Assembly (NCBI GenBank): GCA_018398575.1
Contig: JAGTXZ010000003.1
Span: 1 to 64,000 of the forward strand
Reading direction: 5' to 3'
Source: Ampelomyces quisqualis
Taxonomy: Eukaryota; Ascomycota; Dothideomycetes; Pleosporales; Phaeosphaeriaceae
DNA length: 64,000 bases
This document shows, in pieces, positions 23,851-37,495 of this stretch. Positions within the stretch are counted from its first letter, which is position 1, and each line of letters opens with the position of its first letter. The notes below the pieces were generated by a model, which saw only the letters and a list, made by a program, of their open reading frames with translations, searched no databases and was not told the DNA's origin. The translations under genes were made by a program, and so were the position numbers.

Positions 23851-25870
23851 GCTAGTACTAACTAGAAGATATACTATACTATGTAGAAATAAGTCTCTTA
23901 TAGAAATAAATAGAACTAGTAATAATAGTAGTTAAGAGATTAGAGTTACTCTAACTCTATAGTTAAGAGATATACTGCACTACGCTACAATAGATATAGA
24001 AGAGAATACGCTACGCTACACTGTAATACGTCTCTTGTAGAAATATATAGAACTAGTAATAATTATAGTTAAGAGATACGCTATACTATGCTGCAATAGG
24101 TATAGAAGAAGATACGCTACGCTACGCTGCAATACGTCTCTTATAGAAAGATAGATAACTAGTAATAATTATAGTTAAGAGATGCGCTGCACTACGCTGC
24201 AATAGGTATAGAAGAAGATACGCTACGCTACAATAGGTATAGAAGAAGATACGCTACGCTACGCTGCAATACGTCTCTTATAGAAAGATAGATAACTAGT
24301 AATAATTATAGTTAAGAGATGCGCTGCACTACGCTGCAATAGGTAAAGAAGAAGATATGCTACGCTACACTGCAATACGTCTCTTGTAGAAATATAGAGA
24401 ACTAGTAATAATTATAGTAAAGAGATGCGCTACACTATACTGCAATAGGTAAAGAAGAAGATACGCTACGCTACGCTGCAATACGTCTCTTGTTAAAATA
24501 TAGAGAACTAGTAATAATTATAGTTAAGAGATACGCTACACTACGCTATAATAGGTATAAGAAGAAGATACGCTGCGCTACGCTGCAATACATCTCTTAT
24601 AGAAATATACAGAACTAGTAATAAACAGAAGTTATAAGATGCGCTGCGCTACGCTACAGTATAGAAGAAGATACACTACGCTACGCTGTAATACGTCTCT
24701 TAGAGAAATATATAGAACTAGTAATAATTATAGTTAAGAGATAAGCTACACTACGCTGCAATAGGTATAAGAGAAAGATACGCTACGCTACACTGCAATA
24801 CGTCTCTTATAGAGATATACAAAACTAGTAATAAACAAAAGTTATAAGATGCGCTGCGCTACGCTACAGTATAGAAGAAGATACGCTACGCTACGCTATA
24901 ATACGTCTCTTAGAGAAATATATAGAACTAGTAATAATTATAGTTAAGAGATACACTATACTACGCTGCAATAGGTATAAGAGAAAGATACGCTGCGCTA
25001 CGCTGCAATACGTCTCTTATAGAGATATACAGAACTAGTAATAAATAGAAGTTATAAGATGCGCTGCGCTACGCTACAGTATAGAAGAAGATGCGCTACG
25101 CTACGCTGTAATACGTCTCTTAGAGAAATATATAGAACTAGTAATAATTATAGTTAAGAGATACGCTGCACTACGCTGCAATAGGTATAAGAGAAAGATA
25201 CGCTGCGCTACGCTACAATATATCTCTTGTAGAGATATACAAAACTAGTAATAAATAGAAGTTATAAGATGCGCTGCGCTACGCTACAGTATAGAAGAAG
25301 ATACGCTACGCTACGCTGTAATACGTCTCTTAGAGAAATATATAGAACTAGTAATAATTATAGTTAAGAGATACGCTGCACTACGCTGTAATAGGTATAA
25401 GAGAAAGATATGCTACGCTACGCTGCAATACGTCTCTTATAGAGATATACAAAACTAGTAATAAACAGAAGTTATAAGATGCGCTGCGCTACGCTACAGT
25501 ATAGAAGAAGATGCGCTACGCTACGCTGTAATACGTCTCTTAAAGAAATATATAGAACTAGTAATAATTATAGTTAAGAGATACGCTGCACTACGCTGCG
25601 ATAGGTATAAGAGGAAGATATGCTGCGCTACGCTGTAATACGTCTCTTATAGAGATATACAGAACTAGTAATAAACAGAAGTTATAAGATGCGCTGCGCT
25701 ACGCTACAGTATAGAAGAAGATGCGCTACGCTACGCTGCAATACGTCTCTTAGAGAAATATATAGAACTAGTAATAATAGTAGTTAAGAGATACGCTGCA
25801 CTACGCTGCAATAAGTCTCTTGTAGAAATATATAGAATTAGTAATAAACATTATTAAGAAATGCGCTGCA
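23850..25870. repeat. Tandem array maturing into a 210-bp higher-order unit
   Basis: Building blocks are ACGCTACGCTGCAATACGTCTCTT, TAGAACTAGTAATAA and GAAGAAGATACGC pieces. From 24641 the marker GCGCTGCGCTACGC recurs at 24641, 24851, 25061, 25271, 25481 and 25691, exactly every 210 bp. To the left the same blocks occur in shorter, irregular units. Differences between units are mainly C/T or G/A. Confidence 0.9.
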
Positions 25871-26300
25871 CTACGCTGTAATATGTTTTAAGTAAAGTGC
25901 ACAGAAGTTAGAGAAGTGCAGAGACGCAGTTGTTTGCACAGAGAGTTAGAAGACAATAGTAGTGTTTTACTTAACTTTTACCTCTCCTTAACTATATAAA
26001 TTAAGTGCAGAGAATTCTTGCCTGTAGCAGAAGTTCTCTCTGTATAACGCTTATATGCGTAGCTATAGTTTATAGATAGAGATATAAGGCCTAACGTTTC
26101 TAAGGTAGTAACTAACATGTGCAGGCGCTATCTTATAGGACAGTAGTAGATAGCTTGTTAATTAGTATGCGCTGCACAAGATAGAAGTAACGTTGCGTTG
26201 CGCTGCAGTAACGTGTTATAGCAATAGCTAGCTTTAAGACAGGGCAAAAAAAGGATTCTTACTATTGTTCCTATTGCAACAATCTCTGCTTAATTACTGC
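25870..26300. other. Unresolved spacer
   Basis: RIP-type DNA after the 210-bp array. A CTGCGCTGCA-like motif near 26190 echoes the array. No gene is identified. Confidence 0.35.
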
Positions 26301-28260
26301 TCTGCTAATAGGCTGCAGAAGTAGGCTTATCTATAAGAGCACTATTGTACTTAGCCTTTGCGCAGTTGCTGTGCATTAGAACCCTATATCTGTACCAAGG
26401 GATTATATCTCTCTTGTACAAGCTCTTTAATAGGAGAGAAAGGTGTTTCTTAGTAATCTACTAGGCTATAGTACTAATAAGGCGGCAGGAAAATTGCAGA
26501 GGCAGAAGATCTTTAATAACAAGCACTATAGCTGCTAGACTTAAAGGAGTGTATGTAACAGGTTGTTGCTTAACGTGTTATCTTTAAACTCTAAATCTAC
26601 TACCTCTGCAAAGTTCTTTTAGGCAGAAGAATTAGAGTTACTATCTGTATATAACTTGTTATTAGCCTGCGTAAGAAAAAGCTAGCGCAGGTCTTTGTCT
26701 CTTGCTTCCTCTTCTTTAGCACCTAACTTAGCCTGCTTGCTGTCTTTATCCTCTTAATCCTCTAGCAGGACTTTCTCTACCTAAGAATACTGTTTGGCTT
26801 TAACTAGTAGATTGGTAAGAGGCTCTGTTAGTCTGTTTGTGTCTGCTAATTCTAATAGGAGCAGCTTAAGTTAAGTAAGGCAAGTAGGCAAGAGTTTGTT
26901 GTTAGCAAAGAGCGCAACAAGCATTGTAATGTTGCGTACTATATGCATAACAAGGAGGCTGTAGGCATGCAGTAAGCGCACCTATAGTAAAAATAGCTTG
27001 TTAGTTAGCGTGCGCTTAAGGAACGTGTTAGGCACCTGCAACTTTAGCAACAACGCAAAGATGCTACAGCTAAAGCTAGCTTTTAGTGCTAGCTAATGCT
27101 TACTGTGCCTTAGAGTGTACTAGAACGTTTTAAAGTTGCAGTTGCTGCGCTAGGTAGAGCTCTGCAGCTGCACAGCAAGATACAATTCTACTTAAATCTC
27201 TGCCTTGCACTTCTAGCTAATAGGCAGCACGCGTTTAGGCTACACTTTATAATAGATACGCAGGTTGTACGCCTTGCGTAGCTGCGCTGCATAAAAGCGC
27301 CTAATAATGCCTAGTCCTGCACTAAGCTGCTCTGCACTCTTAACGCAAAGATAATAATAGCAGGCACAATTACTAGTACTCTTGTTACGTAATACGCGTA
27401 GGGTTTTAGCTTAGGCTATAGACTAGCTATTGGTTAACAACACTATTGCCTAGGACAACGCTAGCAGAGCTGCATAAGACGCTTGCTAGTGCTGCAGCAA
27501 AAGCTAGAAGTCGCGTAGGGCCTTAGCGTTCTCTACTGTTGTTGCGCGTTAAACAGCCTTACCTACAATACGTATTCTAGCTGCCTAGGCCTCTAGTTAC
27601 TTATAGGCAAACTAAAGCTACTAGGCTTACTTAAGCGTAAAGGCATCTTTATTGCGTGCGTTAGCCTTAGCCTCTTGCAAGTTGTGCTATACAGATTAAT
27701 ACACCTTCTTGGCAGCTGCTTTCTAAGCAGCGTTAGCGTAGCAGTTCTTAGACGTAGACGTGTACACGTGCTTAGCCCTTTTCTTAGGAGACGCAACTGC
27801 ACTCTTCTCCTCCTCTAGTAGCGCAGATTGCTTGTAAACATATATAATTATATCTTTTTTAGTAGCTTTCCTATATATCTATTGCAGGGCTACTGCTAAG
27901 CTTGCAGCAACAAATACAGATTTGTTAGGGTTATTAAGATCCTAGAGCTACAGCACGCGCTAGCTACTAAGCTCCTAGAAGAAGCGCACAGCTTGCTTCT
28001 CTTCTAGAGTGTTTAGGAGCTGGCTTCTAATACCTGTCTAGAATAGTATGTCTGGAGTATTTATTATAAGAGTATAGAACAAAAGGCTGTAGTAACATTA
28101 ATCTGCAAAAACCTCTAAAACTGCAAGGGTTGCAGACAATGTCTTTTTAGGGTTTAAAAGAGAGTAGGAGGCGCTTATACAAACCTAGTAAGGCGTTAGT
28201 AGAGCAGCACCAGCTGCAACTGCTAACTGTGTTGCACACAATACAGAAAGCAATAGCAAA
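26300..28260 (-). pseudogene. Unidentified Ala/Gln-rich coiled-coil protein
   Basis: Read on the minus strand, one phase gives about 620 codons with RIP-type stops. It begins with a hydrophobic stretch (LLLLSVLCATQLAVAAGAAL), then SYSLLNPKKTLSATLAVLEV, NPNKSVFVAASLAVALQQIY, a basic segment (ASPKKRAKHVYTSTSKN), long Ala/Gln/Lys-rich helical segments, and an acidic C-terminal part (EDKDSKQAKLGAKEEEARDK). I do not recognise the family. It is divergently placed with respect to the RecQ gene starting near 28.8 kb; the interval holds three copies of a CTAGCAC palindrome. The start is uncertain. Confidence 0.45.
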
Positions 28261-28295
28261 GCGTAGACGTAGTAGTAGTAAGCGTCCTAGCTTAC

Positions 28296-28400
28296 TAACA
28301 CTGTGCTAGTTAGTAACTAGCTAACTGTTAGTTAATAGAGTGCCTAACTAGCACAGTGTTAGCTAGCAGCTTTGCTAACTAGCACAGTGCTAGTTAATAG
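28296..28400. promoter_or_regulatory. Cluster of three CTAGCACnGTGCTAG palindromes
   Basis: Three copies or RIP variants of the 15-bp palindrome CTAGCACAGTGCTAG occur at about 28298, 28347 and 28379. They lie in the short interval between two divergent genes. Similar triplets occur at 38.2 and 40.2 kb. Regulatory function is only inferred from the position and symmetry. Confidence 0.4.
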
Positions 28401-28789
28401 GTAGAGGCAGTAGTAACAGTTGCGCCAAGCTGTACTGCTCTGTTGTTAGGCTAGTACACCTAACAAATAAGGGTTAGGACGTTATGTTACTAGTAGGAAA
28501 AAAAAGAGTAACTATGCCTTAGTAACCTAGAGAAACTAACAATTGCGGCTCTAGGAGCTGTAAGTTAAGCAGCCTGTTACTATTACTCTAGAAGAACTAG
28601 GTACGTGCAGTTAAATAACAATGCTAGAGGTGTCTACAGAATTAGATAATAGTAGTAGGTATAAAAGTGCGCGTACAAGGTGTGCTTGTATAGCTGCACT
28701 AGAGCATTGCAAGCATACTCTCTTCTTATCCTTACTTACAAGTCCTTTACCTGTTAATTATGCTTTATAACTCTTACTAGCTTTTACTA

Positions 28790-31679
28790 GTATCTGCTCG
28801 CCCCTTGTTGCTTACTTCTGCCTCTGTCTCTTCTAGCGTTGCATTCTGCAATAGATCTACTTACTCTAATAACAAGCTTTAAGGGTACACTATTGCTTAT
28901 AGACTTATACTTAATAGTAGACTAGTTTACAGGCTAGGCTTTGTAGTAGACTAACTGTGCCTATAATAGTCTACTTAGTAGAGATGCCTTTGGCTGCTCT
29001 AGCAAGGATAGGCTTGCTATGCCTAACCTATTTGTTAACCTAACTATAGGCATAGAGGCGTTTCCTACTCTATAGACACTGTAGGACACTCTTATAGGCA
29101 ATAAGCTAAGCAAAGAGCCAAAGCTAACAACACCTTTCTGCAAGCTAGATAAAGAGCTAAAGCTAATATTGCCTCTCTGCTAACTGATTGCCTATGCCTC
29201 TCTAGAAGAAGACAGGCAAAGAGTTCTTATATGCGCGCTATACAGTTAGGGGCTACTAGGCAAGTCTATATAGAAAAGCACGTAGCAACACTAGCGTGCT
29301 TAGAGCTATAGCCTAGGTACAATAACACTTATAATTAAAGAGAAGATAGTAGCCTAGAAGACGTAGAACATATATAGGTTAAAGGCAATCTAGAATAAAC
29401 GTAACTAGAAGTAGCCTACAACTATTATACCTGCAGTTAAGTACCTCTGCGTCTTTTACGCGTATTAATACCTAGTAGAGAACTGTGCTAGCAGCTACGT
29501 GCAGTAATCTACTGCAAGAAACTAACTAGATACAAACAGATAGCAGGCCTACATCTATAAGGAGCACAGGCAGGTAGAGTTTAAAAGGCTTAGGCAGCCT
29601 AGTACAGTATCTGCACTAGCGTCTAGAGAGAAGAATAGGCATCTAGCTAGTGTTAGGGCGTAGGGCCCTGTAGTAAAAGTATAACGTGTGCTTCTTAAGG
29701 CAGCCTTCTTTTGCGTGCAAGAGCTAGGAGATGTAGTAGAGAAGAAGGTAAAGGCGCTAAATAACAGGGCTGCTATAAACAAAGGCGCAGTCTTCCTAGA
29801 GTAGTTTAAGCAGTATGCCTAGCAAGTGCGCAAGTAAGAAAAGAAGAGTTACAGAACTATAGCAGAGCTAGCAGCGCAAGAAGTAGACCTATAGGCGCAA
29901 GTAAGTAGCTTTACTATATGTCTGTAAGGCTTTGCGTACATTGCAGCGCGTTGTACATATAATAGACTCTGCGCAAGCAAGGACAGATTAACAATAACAG
30001 CAGTAGTATAGAGAATAGTAGAATCTGCGCTACGCAAGAGTTATAAGAAGGCAAAATACACAGGTGCCTATATACAGACTATTGTAGCCTGTATGCAGGC
30101 AGAGCAATATCTGCTAAAGCTCTAGACAGTATATATAACAGAAAGCGTTGTTAACTACTACACGCGTATAGTGTAAGTGTGCCTAGCGTTCTTTATATAG
30201 ACATAGACAGACATAGCGCACACAGCAGCTATTCTGCACTATTAGGTTAATAACGCTATTTACTTAGTATAGGCAGAACTAGAGCAGGTACTAAACGCAA
30301 GGAATAGATAGAATAACAGCAGCAACTGCAACAACTATAATTAGGTAGTAGAAGCTAAGAGACTAGACAACAGACTATACCTAACGCAGGTAGAGTAGCT
30401 AATGCTAGCCTTGTTTGTGTACCTTCTGCAGCAGAAGGCAATAGTTAACAAGGCGCAGGAGCTTTTCTTAGTAGTTACCTTAACTATGCTTGCTATTAGA
30501 CTGCGTACTGCAAATTTTGTCTAGGTAAGAGACTATACCTATATACTTATAGGCTTTAACAAAATAGTACGTTGTGCAGTGTTAACGCATATACTAGGCT
30601 AAGAGATATAGAACTCTAACAAGTTTACTACAGTAGTAGAGAAGTGTATTATGCAGGGTCTAAATTACACTATAACTTAGCTTAGTAGCACTAAAGCGCT
30701 AGCTAGACAGATTGCTAAAGACTTAGCGCTAGCAGGTTAGTTGCACTAGATAGCAGGCGACAAAGCGTTCCTATATAGTAAGTATAGGCTAAGCCTAGCG
30801 CAGTTAAGAGTAGTAATTTATAGCACTCTAGCAGAACAGACGCATATTCTCTGCAAGAAGATTCTGTTTATAGACTTAGTAGAGGAACTGCTGCTAGTGC
30901 TGTAGGACAGCCTTGTAAACTGCCTTAACAACACGCCTAAAAGCAGCTGTTAAACTAACCTAGCTAACTAAGAGGCGCTTAAGGCTAGCAACAATTGGCT
31001 GTGTAACTACGTACAGCAAACCTAGAGTAGCTGCTTTACTAGGACCTATAGGCGCAAGCTACAAAAGCAGGCGCTGTTTAAGTTTAGTAATAGCCTATAG
31101 CGTTTTGCAGAAGAGAGCATACCTCTTGTAGCGTAGGGTATAGAGATGCCTATCTACAGCACAACTGTTACCTCTTATTGCTAGCAAAACAATAACAATA
31201 GCAGTAAGAAGTGTAACCTTATTGTCTAGAATAGGTAACTTACTCTAGTAGGCAGGTATACCAAGACGCAGTAGGTAGGCGCAGCAGCGCCTATGCACGT
31301 GCTGCTCTAGGAAGTAGCTAATATATAGGGGCAATTTATTTAGCTTGTAATACCCTTCTAGGACGTTATGCGTAGACAGGCTAGGCGCAGCTACAAGAAC
31401 ACAAGGTTCTTGTTTCTAGCGCTATAGTTAAGAAGTAGTAGCAAGTAGGTATCTAGGGCGCTTAAGAAGATATTGTTGCAGGTAGTGCTAGGCAGCCTAG
31501 GTTTGCAAATAGGCTAATAGTTAGTTGTTAGGTTTGCTTGTTGCTTTACCTCTGCTAACATACTAGTAGAAGGTAGAAGTGCGCATCTTAATACACAACC
31601 TAGCTGTAAATCTAGGTAAGAGGTACTTGCACAGGTAGGCGCTGCTACTTATGCTATAGTTAACAACTGCACTAAAGGT

Positions 31680-31712
<33 letters not shown>

Positions 31713-34575
31713 AACAACAACAACAACAGTAGCAACAAGAAGGCTAGAGGCAATAAAGGCGTAGAAAGCTAAGACTAATAGTAGCTAGAGGTAATAAGCT
31801 AGAAAGACATAGAGGCAGGCGCAAGCTCTAATACCTTTAAGAAGGTGCGCAATCTGTTTAAGAGTTAGAGCGCTGTAGAACTGTAGACAGGCTACTCTAC
31901 AAGAGTAGGCTATACCAATTATAGAGAAGACGCTACAGCTATTCTAAATCTAGACAAGCTGCAGCTGCAGCTATAGAGTATAGTAAGCAGGCATTAGCAC
32001 AAGGTGTTAAACTTCTCTTCTGCGCTAGCAGCAGAGCAAGGCTGTTAAGGCGTAAAGAAGCAGCTAGCTAGTAGCTATAGAGATAGCTACAGCAACATAA
32101 TAAAGTGTAAGCAGCACAAGAATAATAAAGAGCAGGGCAAAGATAAGCTTACTATGTCTAGATACCTGTTACAGCAAGAGTTTAAACAAACGCAATTAGA
32201 GCGCAGCTAGAGTATCTTTAAGCGCTAGGCTTTAAGCTTGCTGCGCAACTTACTGCAGAAGCTACGCGCTAAGTTCTATAGAAAGTAATAAAAGGCGTTA
32301 GATGCTATGTTAAACAAGTAAAGGGCGGCGTTAGTAGTAGTAGAGCTAACTAGAGCTAGCAAGACAGCGCTTATAATGCTGCTAGTAGCCTTGTAAGAAG
32401 CGCGCACAACGCTAGTAGTTACGCTGTTAGTAGCGCTACAAGGACACCTGCTTTAGCAATATAACTAAGTAGGTATCTGCTGCGTTACATAAAAGAGCTA
32501 CAACAACTCTAACACTAGGCTTTACCTGCACGCTAATATTATTATTGTTGCAGCTAAATATGTAGGGCTTAGGAGCTTTCGCTAGCTAGTGCATACGCTC
32601 TAGGCAGTAAACTGCCTTAAGCGTGCTGTAATTAACAAAGCTTACATGCTATTAACAGCTAAGAAGTAGTGCCTAGCTCTTCTAGACTGCAATATACTAA
32701 CTACGCTTAGTATACTACTGCTGCTGCTAACTGCTACGCTGCTTGTGCAGGATAAGGCAAAGCTGTTAATAAGTCTGCGTATTAATTACGCTTGCGCTTA
32801 TATACTTTACTTAAGCACAGTTTAGCTAAATATAGCGTACCAAGTAGTAAGTGTTAGTAACGTTGTGCCAATAGGCATAATAGACGTGTATAGGCTAACA
32901 GGCATTACAGAAGTTGTAAGGCAGAAGCGCAACTGCCTCTAGCTAGAGTGTAGGAAAACAATAGTATTTATTAATAACATTGCCTAGGTAAAGCAACTAG
33001 TAGAGTAATTCTCTAATGCCTAGGCGTATTACTATAGCGCTCTAGAGAAGCAGCGTGCAATTAAAGAGTTTGCAGCTTCTACTAACAGAATCTTCTTCTG
33101 TACATTAGCAGCAGCGCTAGGTCTTAACCTGCCAGACGTGTACTTAGTTGTCTACAGCACCTAGCCTAACAGCCTTATTGCCTACATACAAGGCTCTAGG
33201 CGCGCTAGACAACAGAAGTAGTCTGCTGTTACTATTCTACTAGTAGGAAAAGGTATCTGCTGCCTTGCGCTGTGTAGTAAGCAGGCGCGCAAAGACTGCT
33301 AAACAATAAAGAAGTATGCACAGGACAGAGTGCTGCTTAAGAGAGTAGTTTGTTAGCGTGTTCTTATTAATAGCTATATAGACAGAGACAAGAACAGATT
33401 ACAATACAAACTTAACTATAGCAAGCTAATATGCAATGTTTGTGTAGCGCAGTAGTAAGGACTAAGTAACACTAACTCTACAAAGGGCAACAATTGTAAT
33501 AAAACAGATCCTAAAGATGCAAAGCTATCTACTAAGGCAAGTAGAACCAATTGGTAGCAGCTAGACACTAGCTTACCTAATACCTCTCTACTAACCTACT
33601 TAGCAAAAGTCCTTGCGCTGTTCTAGCTTGCTTCTATGCCTTTAAGGCATAGCAACAGGCGTAGGGTTCTATTGTCTTCTAATGCCTACTATAGGGGCAC
33701 AGATAGCAGAAGCTAGAGACCTTTGTCTAGAGTAAGATATGCTTCTACTAAGAGCACACAACTGCTCTTGTTAAGCGCAACTGCAGGGCGTTATAATTTA
33801 GTAAAGAGGCTGCAACAGGTGCAACTTAAACCAGGCTGTAACGCGCTATATATAGCGTAGCAAGCTGTTTAGGGCACAGATAGACGCGCAAGGCCGCACC
33901 TATTAGACTACATTTAATCTATAGTAGAGTTTTAGAAGTTTAACTACTAGGCCTATCTTCTAAAAAACAGTAACTATTATTACGCAAATACCAAATGTAA
34001 GGGCCTTAATTATTAATATAAGGAAGTAAAGAATGCCTCCTAGATCTAGAATAATTAAGAATCTTTTACGCTAGAGAGCTATACTAGCTGTTACGTGTGT
34101 AAACTTTCTGTTGCTTTGTGTGCAAGTAGTTTAAAAAACTATAAATGTAAGAGAGTCTATAAGCATGTAGTAGTAGATGCAATAGTAACTTACCTACTAA
34201 AACTAGCAGTGCGCGCGTAGTATTTAAAGGTGTTGGTAAGGCAAGGCCTGCCTGCAGATATTACAAACCTAGCAGTAATAAAGCATTTTAGAAGAAGAAT
34301 TTACGTCTACAACAGGCTAGAGCGCATTACTATAACAGTACTAATTAAGTTGCTAGTGTCTATAACAAAGCAGTTCTTCTAAACTCTACCTTAGGACCTA
34401 GCCTTACTTTGCAAGCTTGCTGCAAGGTAAGTAGGATAGGTTGTAGTTGTTTTGTTAGATATAGAAGAGTTGGTAATTCTGTTAGCTAAGCTAAGTTTCT
34501 CTTGCAGAGCTCTAGGCGCTGCGTAATTTAGTAGTACTCTATAGTAAAGCGCTCTACTTAACGCTCTTATGTAAG
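28790..34575 (+). pseudogene. Telomere-linked RecQ helicase (TLH1), RIP-inactivated
   Basis: One phase is kept for about 5.7 kb with no frameshift. Near 29.4 kb YLCVFYAYQYLVENCASSYV suggests a degraded zinc-finger domain of the DUF3505 kind that heads many such proteins. The central TLH block at 31.1-31.4 kb reads GIEMPIYSTTVTS, LVGRYTKTQ and HVLLQEVANI-GQFI-LVIPF, matching the family pattern YHK...LPxEVxxLxxxYL. An Asn tract follows (31680-31720). The helicase has motif I ELTRASKTAL (32343), a degraded DECH (NKAYMLLTAKK), LLTATL, and the C-terminal lobe with NIAYQVV, KTIVFINNIAQVKQLVE and TLAAALGLNLPDVYLVVYST. A CYVCKLSVALC zinc-type tail lies at 34089. TLH genes are a known hallmark of fungal chromosome ends. 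The 5' and 3' limits are approximate. Confidence 0.85.
31680..31728 (+). repeat. AAC trinucleotide run, poly-Asn linker
   Basis: AAC triplets in the phase of the RecQ gene encode about 14 consecutive Asn residues between the central TLH block and the helicase domain. A low-complexity linker there is plausible. Confidence 0.85.
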
Positions 34576-36185
34576 CTTAGAGCCTTTGTAGTGCCTGCTA
34601 ATATATAGCTTAAGTAGCCTTACTTGTAGGAGTAATCTAAACATGTTTAAATTACGTTATACTACTTGCCTGTGCAGTACGTTTTGGGCCTTAAGCTATA
34701 GTATTAGTTAGAAAGATAGTGCTGCTAAGGTCCTAATAGTTGTATTAGAAAACAATAAGTTTAGCTAGACACTCTTGTCCTAGTATTATCTACTTCTATT
34801 AGAGAATAAATGTAGTGTAAAATACTAAGTGTAGTGTTAATAGACATAGTAGTATTATGTAAATTTAATCTTTTGCACTGCGCGTAAGGTATATGTAAAC
34901 AGCTCTAGTAAATAGTACACTATAACAGTAGTTTTTAACTTATCTAATCTTACTATATATTACCTTATATCTTATAGACGTTTAGATGCACTATGTATTA
35001 TAGAAATTTAATAAAAATACTGCTGTAGTTTTGCTCTAAGCAAGACGTTAGTAGCGCTGTTTGAACTGTGTAAAAAAAAACAGTAGAAAGCAGCTGTAAT
35101 GCCTACTCTGCAGCTTATTACAGGAAACAAAGGTAGAATTTAACGTAATTAAGCATAAAATACCAAAACCTTTTAGGTTTCTATCTTATGCAGAACAATA
35201 TATATGTATTGTAAACATTTGTTGTAGAGTATCTTAGTTGGGACTAGCCTGCAGTCTCTAGACTGTATGCTAATAAGCTTACTTCCTAGCTTACAAAAAG
35301 ATATTTGGCGTTAAACAGGTTAATTATTGTTTAGTCTATCTTAAGCTGTTATTATAACCTATAAGCAGTGCCTTATAAAGGCATTTGCTGTAGCGCTCTA
35401 GGCTCTAAAAAGGAATATAATAGTAAAGTTAATTGTTTGTTTAAACTAACTTCTGTTGCGTTTATAGCTATCTAAAACTAGTTCTTTATAATAGTAAACA
35501 TAATTGTAAACAACACCTACAGTTGCTCCTTAGTTGTACTATAGTAATAGGCTTAGCTAAGTACCTGCTGCTTGTTACTAACCTCTTAGAGGTTAATGTT
35601 TAAGATTATGTCTGCAAATACACTATAACTAGGTAGCCTTAGTTAGGAGTAGTAGACGTAACAGGCGTAGTAGCCTGCTACGTCTTTAGTAATCTTAATC
35701 TTAACAACTGCTGCCTTCTGCTATATAGGATTAGAAATAAGATCTAGATATATACCTATAGTTGCTATCAAATTAAGGTTAGTTAACAAAGTAGTAAGCG
35801 CTTATAGCTAATTAGATGTTATTACGCGTGTAAGCTTAACGCGCCTTGTAACCTTATAGCTATAAAGGATTAAAGCCCCCCTAGCGTCCTTAACAGTGTA
35901 GTAGCTTAGGTTTTGTAATTAGCCTAATACTCTTGTAGCTACTAAGCAGAGTGTTGCTCTTAGGGAGCCTAAGGCGCTGCGTAAATTTGTAGCTGTATCT
36001 AATTAAAGCACTGTGTTAGTAGAGCGCTATATCTTTGTTAGTACCTACAGAGTGTTTAACAAAGGTTTCTATTACCTAGCTACTCTTTAACTGTAAGAAC
36101 TTTATTTAATCTATTGCACCTAAGGAAGGCAATTAGGTTTCTGTTACCTAGCTATTCTTTAACTATAAGAATATTCTAACTCTAA
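34576..36185. other. Decayed spacer downstream of TLH1
   Basis: RIP-type DNA with no frame I can defend. Near 36060-36180 the motif TTTCTATTACCTAGCTA and its flanks begin a series of direct repeats that continue at 36.7-36.9 kb. Confidence 0.35.
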
Positions 36186-36189
36186 CTAA

Positions 36190-36485
36190 GTTAGGGAGAG
36201 GTTGTAATGCCCTGCAATGCTACGTGCGCGTAGCTTTACTAGGATATGCTGCGCTGCACTGCGCAGGGCAGTAATAGGTTGTTTAAGCTACGTAGTAAGC
36301 TATAGTTGCAGGAGAAAGGCGCTACAATGTTTTAGAGCGTTTCTTACAGAACATAGCAAGCAACTGCTACTAGCGCGTAGCTTTAATAGGATACGCTGCG
36401 CTGCGCTGCGCAGAGTAGTAATAGGCTGTTTAGGCTACGTAGTAGGCTATAATTATAGAAGAGAAGTGCTAAGAACTTTCCTTAG
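36190..36485. repeat. Two units of a 147-bp repeat
   Basis: GCGTAGCTTTACTAGGATACGCTGCGCTG recurs at 36228 and 36375 (147 bp apart), with TAGGCTACGTAGTAAGC in each unit. Because 147 is a multiple of three, a 189-codon frame (36217-36786) stays open across it; I regard this as a by-product of the repeat rather than a gene. Confidence 0.75.
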
Positions 36486-37495
36486 TCTATTGCACTTAAT
36501 AAAAGTAGTTGTTGTACATGTTATACTAACATATGCTAGAATAAAAATACAGTGCTTTGTTATTTTTTCTTGCCAATTGTACACTATATTAGTTCTTAAA
36601 AGCTATAGAAGGCTAGTGTATATAAACCTAAAGGAAAGCAGTTGTACAAGAGGTAGGAGAAAAGTATGCAGTAGCAGGGCACTAGGTAGAGATGGAAATT
36701 GCGTGCCTACGCAAGAACTTTCTTTAATCCTTAATAACCTTAATTGGAACCTGCTTGCTGTTTGTACTAAAGTTTCTATTACCTAGCTACTACTCGCCTA
36801 TTATTAACCTATAATAACCTCTGTTAGGACCTGCTTGCTGTTTGTACCAAAGTTTCTATTACCTGGCTACAGCTTGCCTATAGAAACTTTCTTCAATTTA
36901 TTGCACTTGATAAAGGCAGTAGTTGTTAATGTTGTTAGGGTTTTTGAAACAAAAAAACAGTGCTTTGTTAAATTCTTTTACATAATAACAACTTAGAGAA
37001 AGGTAGTTGTTAAGAAGGTTAAAGAAAAGTATACAGTAGATAGGTATATGTAATTACTGCCCTATATAGAAACTGTGTTTAATTATTTGCATATAATAAA
37101 GGCTATTGTTATACATGTTAAACTAGGCAAAATTAGAAGTTACTTGCTCTTCTTTGCAATTTAAGCACAATCTTGTTTCTTGCAAGCCTGTTAGTTTCTA
37201 GCGTAGATAAACAACCTAGGTAAAATTAGTTATAGTACTAACGCGTAGCTAATAGCAGCACTACTAAGGTTACGCCTATCTAGGCAGCATAGGACGTTTA
37301 ACGCTAGTAAAGGTTATGTGCATAAATTAAATAGTAAAAGACATAAAACACTCTGGTCCTACTACTAGGTAGATTGAGTTGTTGCCTTGTTGCTGTTAGG
37401 CAACTAATTATGTGCTAGGTATTAAGATAGGTTGCGTTACTAAGAGCAGGTTCTAATGTAGCCTAGAGGAGGTTAGTAAGCAATTAGTACGTAAA
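36485..37495. repeat. Dispersed direct repeats, weaker RIP
   Basis: Copies of GGAACCTGCTTGCTGTTTGTA followed by TTTCTATTACCTAGC occur near 36748 and 36829, and TTCTTTAATCTATTGCACTTAATAAAGGCA-like segments recur near 36475, 36890 and 37080. TTGATAAAG, TTCAATTT and TTTTTGAAAC survive here, so this part looks less mutated than its surroundings. No gene is assigned. Confidence 0.5.

Noticed and set aside
23850..25870. CRISPR-like array
   Set aside because: Repeats are contiguous with no unique spacers, and the host is a fungus.
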